A stretch of 64,000 bases of DNA from Streptomyces hyderabadensis (GTDB lineage: Bacteria; Actinomycetota; Actinomycetes; Streptomycetales; Streptomycetaceae), in contig NZ_JAIOJZ010000001.1 in the NCBI RefSeq assembly GCF_020404845.1, positions 423,570 through 487,569 on the forward strand. The letters run 5' to 3'. The translations under genes were made by a program, and so were the position numbers. The notes beneath the pieces were generated by a model. It was not told where the DNA came from and made no database searches. It was given only the letters and a program-made list of their open reading frames with translations. How positions within the stretch are numbered: position 1 is the first letter of the stretch; every line of letters begins with the position of its first letter. Shown here piece by piece: positions 52,364 to 62,769 of this stretch.

Positions 52364-53008
52364 ATGGATGGATCAAGGGCTTCTTGGGTCAACACCACGC
52401 ACGATTGGTCCGCCGTCGTAGACGCGGACCATCTCGGTCGAATCCGCCGGAGGGCTGCAGAATTCACACCGGGCGGGCCGGAACACCTTGTTCTTGAGAC
52501 CGTTGCTTACGCTGCTGATGAGGCAGCGGGCAGGGGCGGCGGGCGGTGTGTGGTCACGCTGCACATCGACGGGTCGGTGTCGGTGGAGGATGACGGCCGA
52601 GGCACCGACACTCGAATCGACGAGCATGGCTGCGTGGTGAAGAAGCCGGTCATGGCTACGAAGGATCTCCGCTTCTTCGATCTATCGGAAACTGAACGGC
52701 TACCGGACGGACATCCGCGTCGCGGCATGTCCGTCGTCGCGGCGCTCAGCGAGTGGCTGATTCATACCAACCGCCGTCTCAACGGATCCTGGAGCCAGCG
52801 CTATGAGCACAGTGTCCCGGTGAGTGATCTGATGCCCGTCGAGGCCGACGGGACGACGGGGACCTGCGTCCACTTCCTTCCGAGCGAAGCCCTTCGTTCG
52901 GAGTGGGCGTTGACCGAGAGCGATGTGGCGCGATGGTCCGAGCAGTGGCCCGACCTCACTACCCGCCTCGACGACCGGCGCGACGGCAGGAGCCGGTCAT
53001 GTCCGTGA
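52364..53008 (+). CDS. Short GyrB-like GHKL-fold protein with degenerate ATP site
   Basis: The 214-aa protein resembles only the N-terminal ATPase subdomain of GyrB: HLVLETVAYAADEA (41-54) matches the GyrB N box, DGSVSVEDDGRG (69-80) the G1 box, and GMSVVAALSEWL (121-132) the G2 helix. The Mg2+-ligand Asn of the N box is replaced by Tyr49 and the Gly-rich lid is shortened. Transducer and TOPRIM domains are absent. Third-position G/C is lower than in neighbours, hinting at transfer. The ATG lacks a clear ribosome binding site; GATACT lies 6 nt before it. Confidence 0.75.
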   Translation: MDGSRASWVNTTHDWSAVVDADHLGRIRRRAAEFTPGGPEHLVLETVAYAADEAAGRGGGRCVVTLHIDGSVSVEDDGRGTDTRIDEHGCVVKKPVMATKDLRFFDLSETERLPDGHPRRGMSVVAALSEWLIHTNRRLNGSWSQRYEHSVPVSDLMPVEADGTTGTCVHFLPSEALRSEWALTESDVARWSEQWPDLTTRLDDRRDGRSRSCP

Positions 53009-53031
53009 CGGGCGAATACCGAGGCGCGGGG

Positions 53032-53880
53032 CTACGTGCACCACCACAGGAAGCGGTCGCAGGTTTCCGTGGGGGTCGGGTCCGGGGACTGCGGTGGGGA
53101 GGGGGTGGTTGTCGGGGGCGGGTCGTCGTCGGTGTCCGGGGAGGACGGGTCCGGGTCGGCGGGACTGGCCGGGTCCGGGGGCTGGGGGCGGGAGGCTGAC
53201 GGAGGGGCGGAGTCTGTCGCCGTTTCGGACTTCGTCGCCCCCGGGGAGGACGACGGGGATGCCGACGCCGACGCCGTCGTCGACGCCGATGCGTCGGGGG
53301 ACGGTGTGCCCGAGGGGGTGGTCCTGTCCGAGGTGTCGTCGGCCGGGATCGCCGACGACTCGGCCACCTCGCGGGTCGCCTCGCCGTCCGTCGTCTCGCC
53401 GGCCGCTGCCGCCGGTTCCTCCGCGGAGTGCGGGGCGTCCATGCCGAGTTCGGCGAGGCTCAGTCCCCCGGCGGCCAGGACGAAGCCCGCGGCTACGAGC
53501 AGGGTGCGGCGGCGGCGCCTGCGGTGGGCGGCGGCCTTGCGGTCGCGGCGGCTGGAGCGGGGGCCGGGCGGGGTGGCGTCGTCGAGGTCCTCGTCGAGGG
53601 GGTCGTGCGTGGGGCCGTCGGCGTCCTCGCCGAGGGGCTCGTGCGTGGGGCCGTCGGCGTTCTCGTCGGCGGTGCCGTCCGGGGCGTCGTCGAGCTTCCG
53701 CCCCGGGGCTTCCCGGGGGGCGTCGTCGGCCGTCGTCGGCTCGACCCCGTATCGCCGGTCGAAGACCTCACTCGCCGTCAGAGCGTCGTCCGACGAACGG
53801 AGTTCGTGGGCGGGCGTGCCGCACCCCGGGCAGGCGAGGGCGCCGTTGAGGTGCCGTCGGCACGGGTGGCAGTAGTCCAT
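53032..53880 (-). CDS. SCO2400-like protein: zinc ribbon, acidic linker, TM helix, Ser/Pro tail
   Basis: The 282-aa protein begins MDYCHPCRRHLNGALACPGCG, a four-Cys zinc ribbon. Then come an acidic linker with repeats (DGPTHEPLGEDADGPTHDPL), a basic patch (RRDRKAAAHRRRRRR), one TM helix near residues 128-148 and a Ser/Pro/Asp-rich extracytoplasmic tail ending CDRFLWWCT. I recall this layout as the SCO2400 family of Streptomyces. TAACCT ends 9 nt before ATG. Function unknown; a topological analogue is encoded at 1561-2718. Confidence 0.85.
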   Translation of the reverse strand: MDYCHPCRRHLNGALACPGCGTPAHELRSSDDALTASEVFDRRYGVEPTTADDAPREAPGRKLDDAPDGTADENADGPTHEPLGEDADGPTHDPLDEDLDDATPPGPRSSRRDRKAAAHRRRRRRTLLVAAGFVLAAGGLSLAELGMDAPHSAEEPAAAAGETTDGEATREVAESSAIPADDTSDRTTPSGTPSPDASASTTASASASPSSSPGATKSETATDSAPPSASRPQPPDPASPADPDPSSPDTDDDPPPTTTPSPPQSPDPTPTETCDRFLWWCT

Positions 53881-53994
53881 GACGCGGGAAGGTTAAGTTC
53901 CGGGACGGGCGCGTTCCTAGAGGTCACTGTGAAAGTTGTGTGGGGAAGCACTTCGCCGACGCCTCTCCCCCGCCTCGAAACTGCCGAAACCGTT

Positions 53995-54009
53995 ATGGGT
54001 CCGACCCAT
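53995..54009. promoter_or_regulatory. Palindrome abutting the -35 of the sugar-acid operon promoter
   Basis: ATGGGTCCGACCCAT is a perfect 7-1-7 palindrome whose last base is the first T of the -35 hexamer TTGACA. Confidence 0.6.
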
Positions 54010-54038
54010 TGACACTCCCAGCACCCCGTCCTTACTGT
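54009..54038 (+). promoter_or_regulatory. Consensus-like promoter of the sugar-acid operon
   Basis: TTGACA (54009-54014) and TACTGT (54033-54038) are separated by 18 bp, the best housekeeping-type promoter seen in the window. The transcription start is expected near 54045, 50 nt upstream of the GTG at 54095. Confidence 0.75.
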
Positions 54039-54047
54039 CACGCCAGC

Positions 54048-54068
54048 ATTTCGAACGAGTGACGAAAT
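54048..54068. promoter_or_regulatory. Operator-like inverted repeat at the transcription start
   Basis: ATTTCG (54048-54053) and CGAAAT (54063-54068) are inverted with a 9-bp spacer, a few bases downstream of the predicted start. A repressor here would block the strong promoter; no regulator gene is adjacent. Confidence 0.6.
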
Positions 54069-54094
54069 ATCGAACAGAGCGAAGGGCAGCCGCC

Positions 54095-55261
54095 GTGCGC
54101 ATCACCGGAATCAGCACACACGTGGTCGGGACGCCGTGGCGCAACCTGACCTACGTCCAGGTGCACACCGACGAGGGGATCACCGGAGTCGGCGAGACCC
54201 GGATGCTGGGGCACACCGACGCCCTCCTCGGCTACCTGAAGGAGGCCGAGGCCAACCACATTCTCGGTTCGGACCCGTTCGCTGTCGAGGACCTGGTCCG
54301 CCGCATGAAGTACGGCGACTACGGCCGCGCGGGCGAGATCGTGATGTCCGGCATCGCCGTCGTCGAGATGGCCTGCTGGGACATCAAGGGCAAGGCCCTC
54401 GGCGTCCCCGTGTGGCAGCTGCTGGGCGGGAAGGTCACCGACAAGGTCAAGGCTTACGCCAACGGGTGGTACACGACCGAGCGGACGCCGGAGGCGTACC
54501 ACAAGGCCGCGCAGCAGGTCATGGAGCGCGGGTACCGGGCGCTGAAGATCGACCCGTTCGGCACCGGGCACTTCGAGCTTGACCAGCAGCAGACGAACTA
54601 CGCGGTGTCGCTGATCGAGGCCGTGCGGGACGCGATCGGGCCGGACGCCGAGCTGATGCTGGAGATGCACGGGCGGTTCTCGCCCTCCACGGCCGTACGG
54701 CTCGCGCGGGAACTCGCGCCGTTCAAGCCCGCCTGGCTGGAGGAGCCGGTTCCGCCGGAGAACCTCAGGGCGCTGAAGAAGGTCGCCGAGAAGGTCGACA
54801 TGCCGGTCGCCACCGGGGAGCGCATCCACGACCGGATCGAGTTCCGCGAGCTGTTCGAGGACCAGTCGGTGGACGTCATCCAGCCCGACGTCGGTCACAT
54901 CGGCGGCATCTGGGAGACCCGGAAGCTGGCGGCCACCGCCGAGACGCACTACATGCTCATCGCCCCGCACAACGTCGGCGGGTCCGTGCTCACCGCCGCC
55001 AGCCTCCAGGTCGGGTTCACCACGCCGAACTTCAAGATCCTTGAGCACTTCAACGACTTTGCGGACGCGGAGATCAAGAAGGTCGTGAAGGGCGCCCCGC
55101 AGGTGGACCCGGAGGACGGGTGCTTCCACCTCTCCGACGCACCCGGTCTCGGCGTCGAGCTGGACACCGACGCGGCGGCCGAGTTCCCGCAGCAGCAGGC
55201 CCGCTTCGACCTGTGGGCCGAGGGCTGGGAGAAGCGCGCCCCCAAGGGGACCGGGGCGTGA
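54095..55261 (+). CDS. Mandelate racemase/muconate lactonizing enzyme family dehydratase (DgoD-like)
   Basis: The 388-aa enolase-superfamily enzyme starts at GTG 54095 (MRITGISTHVVGTP) after GAAGGG. The catalytic set is visible: KID (Lys151), LMLEMHGRFSP (Glu190, His192), WLEEPVPPENL (Glu216), ATGERIHDR (Glu242), QPDVGHIGG (Asp265, His268) and APHN (His292). The EMHGRF and GERIHDRIEFREL segments resemble D-galactonate dehydratase, so it probably dehydrates an aldonic acid. First gene of the cluster; its stop overlaps the next start by 4 nt. Confidence 0.9.
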   Translation: MRITGISTHVVGTPWRNLTYVQVHTDEGITGVGETRMLGHTDALLGYLKEAEANHILGSDPFAVEDLVRRMKYGDYGRAGEIVMSGIAVVEMACWDIKGKALGVPVWQLLGGKVTDKVKAYANGWYTTERTPEAYHKAAQQVMERGYRALKIDPFGTGHFELDQQQTNYAVSLIEAVRDAIGPDAELMLEMHGRFSPSTAVRLARELAPFKPAWLEEPVPPENLRALKKVAEKVDMPVATGERIHDRIEFRELFEDQSVDVIQPDVGHIGGIWETRKLAATAETHYMLIAPHNVGGSVLTAASLQVGFTTPNFKILEHFNDFADAEIKKVVKGAPQVDPEDGCFHLSDAPGLGVELDTDAAAEFPQQQARFDLWAEGWEKRAPKGTGA

Positions 55262-56274
55262 GCGGCGCCGTCGTCGTCGAGGCGCCGGGGGCGCACCGGC
55301 TGGTGCCGCACGAGCCGCGGGAACCGGGGCCCGGCGAGGCGCTGGTGCGGGTGCACGCCGCCGGGATCTGCGGCAGCGACCGGGAGGTCTACCAGGGCAA
55401 CCGGCCCGAGGGGTACGTGCGTTACCCGCTCACGCCCGGGCACGAGTGGTCCGGGACCGTGGCGCGGGTCGGCACCGGCGTACCGGACTCGCTCGTCGGC
55501 CGGAAGGTGGTGGGCGAGGGGTTCCGCAACTGCCAGGTGTGCGACCGCTGCCACGCGGGCGAGACGACGCTGTGCACCGCCGGGTACGAGGAGACCGGGT
55601 TCACCCAGCCGGGCGCCATGGCGCCGACGCTGACCCTGCCCGCCCGGCTGCTGCACGTGCTGCCCGACGGCGCCGACCTCACCGCCGCCGCCCTGCTGGA
55701 GCCCGCGGCCTGCGTCGCCGCCGCCGCGCTGAAGGCGAACGCCCGGCCCGGCGAGCGGGTCGCGGTCGTCGGCACGGGCACGCTCGGCATGTTCGCCGTG
55801 CAGTTCCTGCGCGCCGCCTCCCCGGCCGAACTGCTGGTCGTCGGGACGCGCGGGGACCGGGAGGCGCTGTCCCGGCGGTTCGGCGCGACCGGCTTCCGCA
55901 CCAAGGACCAGCCGCTGCCGGACGACTTCGACGTCGTGATCGAGACCGCCGGGTCCGCGGACGCCGCCCGCACCGCCGCCGCGCTGCTGCGCCGGGGCGG
56001 GCGGCTGGTGCTGACCGGCATCCCGGCGCCGGGCGCCGACGGGCTCGACCCGACCGACCTGGTGGTGCGGCAGCTGGAGGTGCACACGGTCTTCGGGGCG
56101 CCGCCGGACGCCTGGGCGCACACGGTGCGGGTCTTCGCGGCCGGTCTGCTCGATCCGCGCCCGCTGGTGACGCACGAACTGCCGCTGGCCCGGTTCTCGG
56201 AGGCCATCGAGCTGGTGGGCTCCGGCGACCCCAAGGTCGGCAAGGTGCTGCTGCACCCGGACCCCCACCCCTGA
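55258..56274 (+). CDS. Zinc-dependent alcohol dehydrogenase
   Basis: The 338-aa MDR dehydrogenase starts at GTG 55258, overlapping the dehydratase stop (GTGA). Catalytic zinc motif AAGICGSDREVY (Cys), TPGHEWSG (His-Glu); a structural-zinc-like lobe with CQVCDRCHAGETTLC; and Rossmann loop VVGTGTLGMFAVQF. It resembles sugar/polyol (threonine or galactitol type) dehydrogenases and probably oxidises a hydroxyl of the sugar or sugar acid handled by the cluster. Confidence 0.92.
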   Translation: MSGAVVVEAPGAHRLVPHEPREPGPGEALVRVHAAGICGSDREVYQGNRPEGYVRYPLTPGHEWSGTVARVGTGVPDSLVGRKVVGEGFRNCQVCDRCHAGETTLCTAGYEETGFTQPGAMAPTLTLPARLLHVLPDGADLTAAALLEPAACVAAAALKANARPGERVAVVGTGTLGMFAVQFLRAASPAELLVVGTRGDREALSRRFGATGFRTKDQPLPDDFDVVIETAGSADAARTAAALLRRGGRLVLTGIPAPGADGLDPTDLVVRQLEVHTVFGAPPDAWAHTVRVFAAGLLDPRPLVTHELPLARFSEAIELVGSGDPKVGKVLLHPDPHP

Positions 56275-56279
56275 GCCGT

Positions 56280-56320
56280 ACGCCGGTGCGGGGGCGACCT
56301 GACGGCCTCCGCACCGGCGT
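56280..56320 (+). terminator. Hairpin after the alcohol dehydrogenase gene
   Basis: ACGCCGGTGCGG (56280-56291) and CCGCACCGGCGT (56309-56320) form a perfect 12-bp stem with a 17-nt loop, 5 bp after the stop. It divides the cluster into two transcription blocks or attenuates the second. Confidence 0.8.
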
Positions 56321-56409
56321 GCACCCACCGGACCGGACACCGCGCGCCCCAGTCACCCATGGCCACGGCCGCGAACTTCGTCCGACATACCGAACACTAA
56401 GGAACGCTT

Positions 56410-57381
56410 GTGACCGACGCTTCCGCCACGGCCGCCGCACGCAGGCCCGGTGAGCAGGCCCTCACCGCCCTCGGCCTGGCCGCGCCCGACCCCGATCCCG
56501 CCGACGCCTCGCCGCACTCCTTCCCGGGCGGCGGCCGCTGGCGCACCGAGATCCCGTCCTGCGAGGGTCCGGAGGCGCTGGGGGTGGTGCTCAAGGAGTC
56601 CTCACGCCTCGACGTGCCGATCCACCGGATCAGCCAGGGCAGCGGCGTGTGGATGCTGACCGACGCCGAGATCACCGAGATGGTCGAGGCCACCGCCGAA
56701 CGCGACATCGAACTCTGCCTGTTCACCGGCCCCCGCGGCACCTGGGACATCGGCGGCTCCACCCGGACCGACTCGGGCGGCGCGGGCCTCAGGGCGCGCG
56801 GCCACGCCGCGGTCGCCGGGTGCGTCGAGGACGCCGTGCGGGCGAGCAAGTTGGGCGTCAAGTGCCTGCTCGTCGCCGACGAGGGCGTGCTGTGGACACT
56901 GCACCGGGCCCGCGCCGCCGGCCTCCTGCCCGCCGACACCACCCTGAAGCTCTCGGCCCTCGTCGGACCGGTCAACCCGGCCTCGTACGCGGTGTACGAA
57001 CGGCTCGGCGCGGACTCCATCAACGTGCCCAGTGACCTGACACCGGATCACCTGACCGAAATACGTCGGGTTTCGGCCGCGCCGATGGACATGTACATCG
57101 AGGCTCCCGACGACCTCGGCGGCTATGTGCGCATGTACGAGGTCGCCGAGCTGATCCGGCGCGGCGCCCCGCTGTATCTGAAGTTCGGCCTGTCCAAGGC
57201 GCCCGGGATCTATCCGTACGGCCACCACCTGCGGGAACTGACGCTGGCCAGCGCCAAGGAGCGGGTGCGGCGCGGCCGGCTCGCCCTCGACCTGCTCGCC
57301 CGGCACGGGGCGGACGGGGACATGGCGCCGCTCGGCACCCGGCTGCCGGGGCCGCTCAACCGGTTCGAGATCTCGTCATAA
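56410..57381 (+). CDS. Conserved TIM-barrel-like protein of unknown function (U32-peptidase-like)
   Basis: The 323-aa cytosolic protein starts at GTG 56410 after AAGGA. Alternating hydrophobic strands and helices suggest a TIM barrel: [76 protein letters not shown] and [18 protein letters not shown] recall distant U32-type peptidase labels for such proteins, but no catalytic residues are evident. Located between sugar dehydrogenase and importer genes, it may be an aldolase/dehydratase or sugar-handling enzyme; this is inference. Confidence 0.75.
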   Translation: MTDASATAAARRPGEQALTALGLAAPDPDPADASPHSFPGGGRWRTEIPSCEGPEALGVVLKESSRLDVPIHRISQGSGVWMLTDAEITEMVEATAERDIELCLFTGPRGTWDIGGSTRTDSGGAGLRARGHAAVAGCVEDAVRASKLGVKCLLVADEGVLWTLHRARAAGLLPADTTLKLSALVGPVNPASYAVYERLGADSINVPSDLTPDHLTEIRRVSAAPMDMYIEAPDDLGGYVRMYEVAELIRRGAPLYLKFGLSKAPGIYPYGHHLRELTLASAKERVRRGRLALDLLARHGADGDMAPLGTRLPGPLNRFEISS

Positions 57382-57476
57382 CGTTCCGGAAACTCCCTTC
57401 TCAAAAGACGACACGACCGCGCACAATCCCACACACCTGCGTCGCCGATCCAGCCCTCACCTCAAGGATGATGACC

Positions 57477-58586
57477 ATGCGCAACCGCAGAGCCGCACTC
57501 GCCGCGATAGCCTCCGCCGCCTCGCTCGCCCTCACCCTGACCGCCTGCGGCCAGAACAGCGAGGGCGGCAGCGAGGAGGACAAGTCAGGCAGCGACGGCG
57601 CCACCGTCGGCATCGCGATGCCGACCAAGTCCTCCGAGCGCTGGATCACCGACGGCGCCAACGTCGAGAAGGAGCTGAAGTCCAAGGGCTTCAAGACCAA
57701 GCTGGTCTTCGGCGAGGACGACCCGGACCAGCAGGTCTCACAGATCGAGAACATGATCACCCAGGGTGTGGACGCCCTGATCGTCGCCGCGATCGACAAC
57801 AAGTCCCTCGGCAACGTCATGCAGCAGGCCAAGGACGCCGACATCCCGGTCATCTCCTACGACCGGCTGATCCTCGGCACCGAGAACGTCGACTACTACG
57901 CCTCGTTCGACAACGAGAAGGTCGGCGAGCTGCAGGGCGGCTACATCGTCGACAAGCTCGGTCTGAAGGCCGGCGAGAAGGGCCCGTTCAACATCGAGCT
58001 GTTCGCCGGCTCCAACGACGACAACAACACCAAGTACTTCTTCAACGGCGCCATGAAGGTCCTCAAGCCCTACATGGACAAGGGCCAGCTCGTCGTCCGC
58101 TCCAAGCAGACCGCGCTCAACCAGGTCACCACCCTGCGCTGGGACGGCGGCACCGCGCAGAAGCGCATGGACGACCTGCTCACCTCCAGCTACCGCAGCG
58201 CCCGGGTCGACGCGGTGCTCTCGCCCTACGACGGCATCTCCATCGGCATCCTGTCCGCGCTGAAGTCCGACGGCTACGGCTCCGGCAGCAAGAAGATGCC
58301 GGTCGTCACCGGGCAGGACGCCGAGATCGCCTCGGTCAAGTCGATCAAGGCGGGCCAGCAGACCCAGACCGTCTTCAAGGACCTGCGCCAGCTCGCCAAG
58401 GTCGCCGCGAACATGGTCGATTCGGTGCTGAACGACAAGAAGCCCGAGGTCAACGACACCAAGTCGTATGACAACGGTGCCAAGGTGGTCCCCGCCTACC
58501 TGCTCCAGCCGGTCAGCGTCGACAAGTCCAACTACGAGAAGGTCCTCGTCGACGGCGGCTACTACACCGCGGACCAGCTCAACTGA
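57477..58586 (+). CDS. chvE: Multiple monosaccharide ABC transporter, substrate-binding lipoprotein
   Basis: The 369-aa precursor starts at ATG 57477, 8 nt after AAGGA; in-frame ATGs at 57468 and 57471 overlap that site. Lipobox LTAC (Cys24) anchors the periplasmic-binding-protein-fold domain, with [46 protein letters not shown] and [16 protein letters not shown] typical of ChvE/XylF proteins binding arabinose, galactose, glucose or xylose. First gene of chvE-mmsA-mmsB. Confidence 0.93.
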   Translation: MRNRRAALAAIASAASLALTLTACGQNSEGGSEEDKSGSDGATVGIAMPTKSSERWITDGANVEKELKSKGFKTKLVFGEDDPDQQVSQIENMITQGVDALIVAAIDNKSLGNVMQQAKDADIPVISYDRLILGTENVDYYASFDNEKVGELQGGYIVDKLGLKAGEKGPFNIELFAGSNDDNNTKYFFNGAMKVLKPYMDKGQLVVRSKQTALNQVTTLRWDGGTAQKRMDDLLTSSYRSARVDAVLSPYDGISIGILSALKSDGYGSGSKKMPVVTGQDAEIASVKSIKAGQQTQTVFKDLRQLAKVAANMVDSVLNDKKPEVNDTKSYDNGAKVVPAYLLQPVSVDKSNYEKVLVDGGYYTADQLN

Positions 58587-58618
58587 CCGGGTTCCCTCAA
58601 GGATTGGAAGGCACGACC

Positions 58619-60192
<1,574 letters not shown>

Positions 60193-60196
<4 letters not shown>

Positions 60197-61437
60197 GCAC
60201 GGACGTGACCGCCAAGACCCCGGCCCCGGCGCCGCCCGGCAGAGAGGGCTCGGCCTCCGGCGGCGGCCTGCTGCAGCTCATGCTCGACGGCATGCGCCGC
60301 AACATGCGCCAGTACGGCATGCTGATGGCCCTCGGCCTGATCGTGGTGCTGTTCGCGGTGTGGTCCGACGGGGACCTGCTGCTGCCGCGCAACGTCTCCA
60401 ACCTGGTGCTGCAGAACAGCTACATCCTGATCCTCGCGATCGGCATGATGCTCGTCATCATCGCGGGCCACATCGACCTGTCGGTGGGCTCACTGACCGC
60501 GTTCGTCGGTGCGACGGCCGCCGTCCTGATGGTCAACCACGACCTGGCGTGGCCGGTGGCGGTGATCCTCTGCCTGGCCATCGGCGCCGCCGCCGGTGCC
60601 GTACAGGGCTTCTTCATCGCCTACCTCGGCATACCGTCGTTCATCGTGACCCTCGCGGGCATGCTGCTCTTCCGCGGTCTGACGGAGATCTTCCTCAAGG
60701 GCCAGACCCTCGGCCCGTTCCCGAAGGACCTGCAGAAGATCGCCAACGGCTTCCTGCCCGAGGTCGGCCCGAACACCAACTACCACAACCTCACCCTGCT
60801 GCTGGGCATCGCGCTCATCGCCTTCGTGGTGTACCAGGAGGTCCGCGACCGCAAGCGGCAGCAGGAGTTCGCCCTCGAGGTGCCGCCGCTCAACCTCTTC
60901 CTGCTCAAGCTGGTCGCGCTGGTCGCCGCCGTCCTGGTGGTCACGCTGCTGCTGGCCAGCTACAAGGGCGCCCCGATCGTGCTGCTCATCCTCGGCGTGC
61001 TGGTGGTCGGCTTCGGCTACCTGATGCGCAACGCGATCATCGGCCGCCACATCTACGCCATCGGCGGCAACCTGCCGGCGGCCAAGCTGTCGGGCGTGAA
61101 GGACAAGAAGGTCACCTTCCTGGTCTTCCTGAACATGGGCATGCTCGCGGCCCTGGCGGGCCTGGTCTTCGCCGCCCGCTTCAACGCGGCCTCGCCCAAG
61201 GCGGGCCTCAACTTCGAGCTGGAGGCCATCGCCGCCTCGTTCATCGGCGGCGCGTCGATGAGCGGCGGCGTCGGCACGGTCCTCGGCGCGATCATCGGCG
61301 GTCTGGTCCTCGGCGTGCTGAACAACGGCATGAACCTCGTCGGCATCGGCACCGACTGGCAGCAGGTCATCAAGGGCCTGGTGCTGCTGGCGGCGGTCGG
61401 ATTCGACGTGTGGAACAAGCGCAGGGTCGGTTCGTAA
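60193..61437 (+). CDS. mmsB: Multiple monosaccharide ABC transporter, permease
   Basis: The 414-aa BPD_transp_2 permease has about ten helices, [19 protein letters not shown] (the sugar-permease signature), [17 protein letters not shown] and [18 protein letters not shown]. It forms the channel for ChvE-delivered sugars powered by MmsA. It overlaps mmsA by 4 nt and is followed by a strong terminator. Confidence 0.95.
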
Positions 61438-61444
61438 CGGATCT

Positions 61445-61472
61445 CGGGCCCCGCCACTCACGGCGGGGCCCG
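61445..61472 (+). terminator. Terminator of the chvE-mmsAB operon
   Basis: CGGGCCCCGCC (61445-61455) pairs perfectly with GGCGGGGCCCG (61462-61472) with a 6-nt loop and is followed by a pyrimidine-rich CTTCTTCTC tract, close to a classical intrinsic terminator. Confidence 0.9.
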
Positions 61473-61504
61473 CTTCTTCTCACGGAAGTACAGGAGCCGC
61501 ACGT

Positions 61505-62653
61505 ATGGAACTGAGCAGACGAACGGTCATCGCGTCGGCGGCAGCGGCCGGGGTGGCCGCCACCGCGGCCGGCGGCACGGCGCACGCGTCGGGAGGCAGG
61601 AAACCGGTGAAGGAACTCTTCGGCAAACTGGCCGACGGGACGAAGGTGTACCGCTGGTCGCTGGAGAACGGCGGCACGCGGATGAAGGTGCTGTCGTACG
61701 GCGGTGTCGTGCAGTCCCTGGAGATCCCGGACCGCCGGGGCCGCTACGCGGACGTCTCGCTGGGCTTCGACAACCTCGACGACTACGTCGCCCGCAGCCC
61801 GCACTTCGGCGCCCTGATCGGCCGGTACGGCAACCGCATCGCCAAGGGCCGCTTCACCCTGGACGGCAAGGAGTACCAGCTCTCCGTCAACGACGGGGAG
61901 AACTCCCTGCACGGCGGCGCCCTGGGCTTCGACTACCGGGTGTGGGACGTCGAGCCGTTCACCGACGGTCCGGACGTCGGCCTGGTGCTGCACTACACCA
62001 GCGTCGACGGCGAGATGGGCTACCCGGGCACGCTCAGGGCGACGGTGACGTACACCCTCACCCGGCGCGGCGACTGGCGCATCGACTACGAGGCCACCAC
62101 CGACAAGGCCACCGTCGTCAACCTCACCAGCCACGTCTACTGGAACCTGGCCGGCGAGGGCAGCGGCACGATCGAGGACCACGAGCTGTCGATCGCCGCC
62201 TCCCGCTACACGCCCACCGACGCCGGTCTGATCCCGACGGGCGAGCTGGCGAAGGTGTCCGGCACGCCCTTCGACTTCCGGCGGGCCAAGCCGATCGGAC
62301 GGGACATCCGCGACGCCCACCCGCAGCTGGTCACCGCCAAGGGCTTCGACCACAACTGGGTGCTCGACAAGGGCATCACCGACCGCCCCGAGCACATCGC
62401 CACCCTGCGCGAGCACACCTCCGGCCGCACCCTGCGCATCGCCACCGACCAGCCCGGGCTGCAGTTCTACTCGGGCAACTTCCTCGACGGCACCCTGACC
62501 GGCACCGGCGGCTCCCTCTACCGCCAGGGCGACGCCCTGTGCCTGGAGACCCAGCACTTCCCGGACTCGCCGAACCAGCCGTCGTTCCCGTCCACGGTGC
62601 TGCGGCCCGGCGAGACCTACCGGACGTCGACGGTGCACTCGTTCGACGCGTGA
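61505..62653 (+). CDS. galM: Aldose 1-epimerase with Tat-type signal peptide
   Basis: The 382-aa precursor starts at ATG 61505 after AGGAG. The N-terminus ELSRRTVIASAAAAGVAAT is a twin-arginine signal, cleaved near GTAHA. The catalytic GalM residues are in LTSHVYWNLAG (His), GFDHNWVLDKG (Asp) and ETQHFPDSPNQPSFPSTVL (Glu). An extracytoplasmic mutarotase would supply the anomer bound by ChvE. It lies 67 bp after mmsB, beyond a terminator, and is a paralogue of 46733-47707. Confidence 0.94.
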   Translation: MELSRRTVIASAAAAGVAATAAGGTAHASGGRKPVKELFGKLADGTKVYRWSLENGGTRMKVLSYGGVVQSLEIPDRRGRYADVSLGFDNLDDYVARSPHFGALIGRYGNRIAKGRFTLDGKEYQLSVNDGENSLHGGALGFDYRVWDVEPFTDGPDVGLVLHYTSVDGEMGYPGTLRATVTYTLTRRGDWRIDYEATTDKATVVNLTSHVYWNLAGEGSGTIEDHELSIAASRYTPTDAGLIPTGELAKVSGTPFDFRRAKPIGRDIRDAHPQLVTAKGFDHNWVLDKGITDRPEHIATLREHTSGRTLRIATDQPGLQFYSGNFLDGTLTGTGGSLYRQGDALCLETQHFPDSPNQPSFPSTVLRPGETYRTSTVHSFDA

Positions 62654-62722
62654 GGCACCCGGATCCGGGCGCACACTTTCTTCACATGCGTTGAACGGCG
62701 CCCCGTCCGCCTCCGTATACAA

Positions 62723-62753
62723 GGGCGGCCCGTGTCCCCCGCGCGGGCCGCCC
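62723..62753 (+). terminator. Terminator after the exported galM
   Basis: GGGCGGCCCG (62723-62732) pairs perfectly with CGGGCCGCCC (62744-62753), 11-nt loop, 69 bp after the galM stop and 16 bp before the aminotransferase start. Confidence 0.75.
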
Positions 62754-62769
62754 ACTCACGGAGGTCCAC

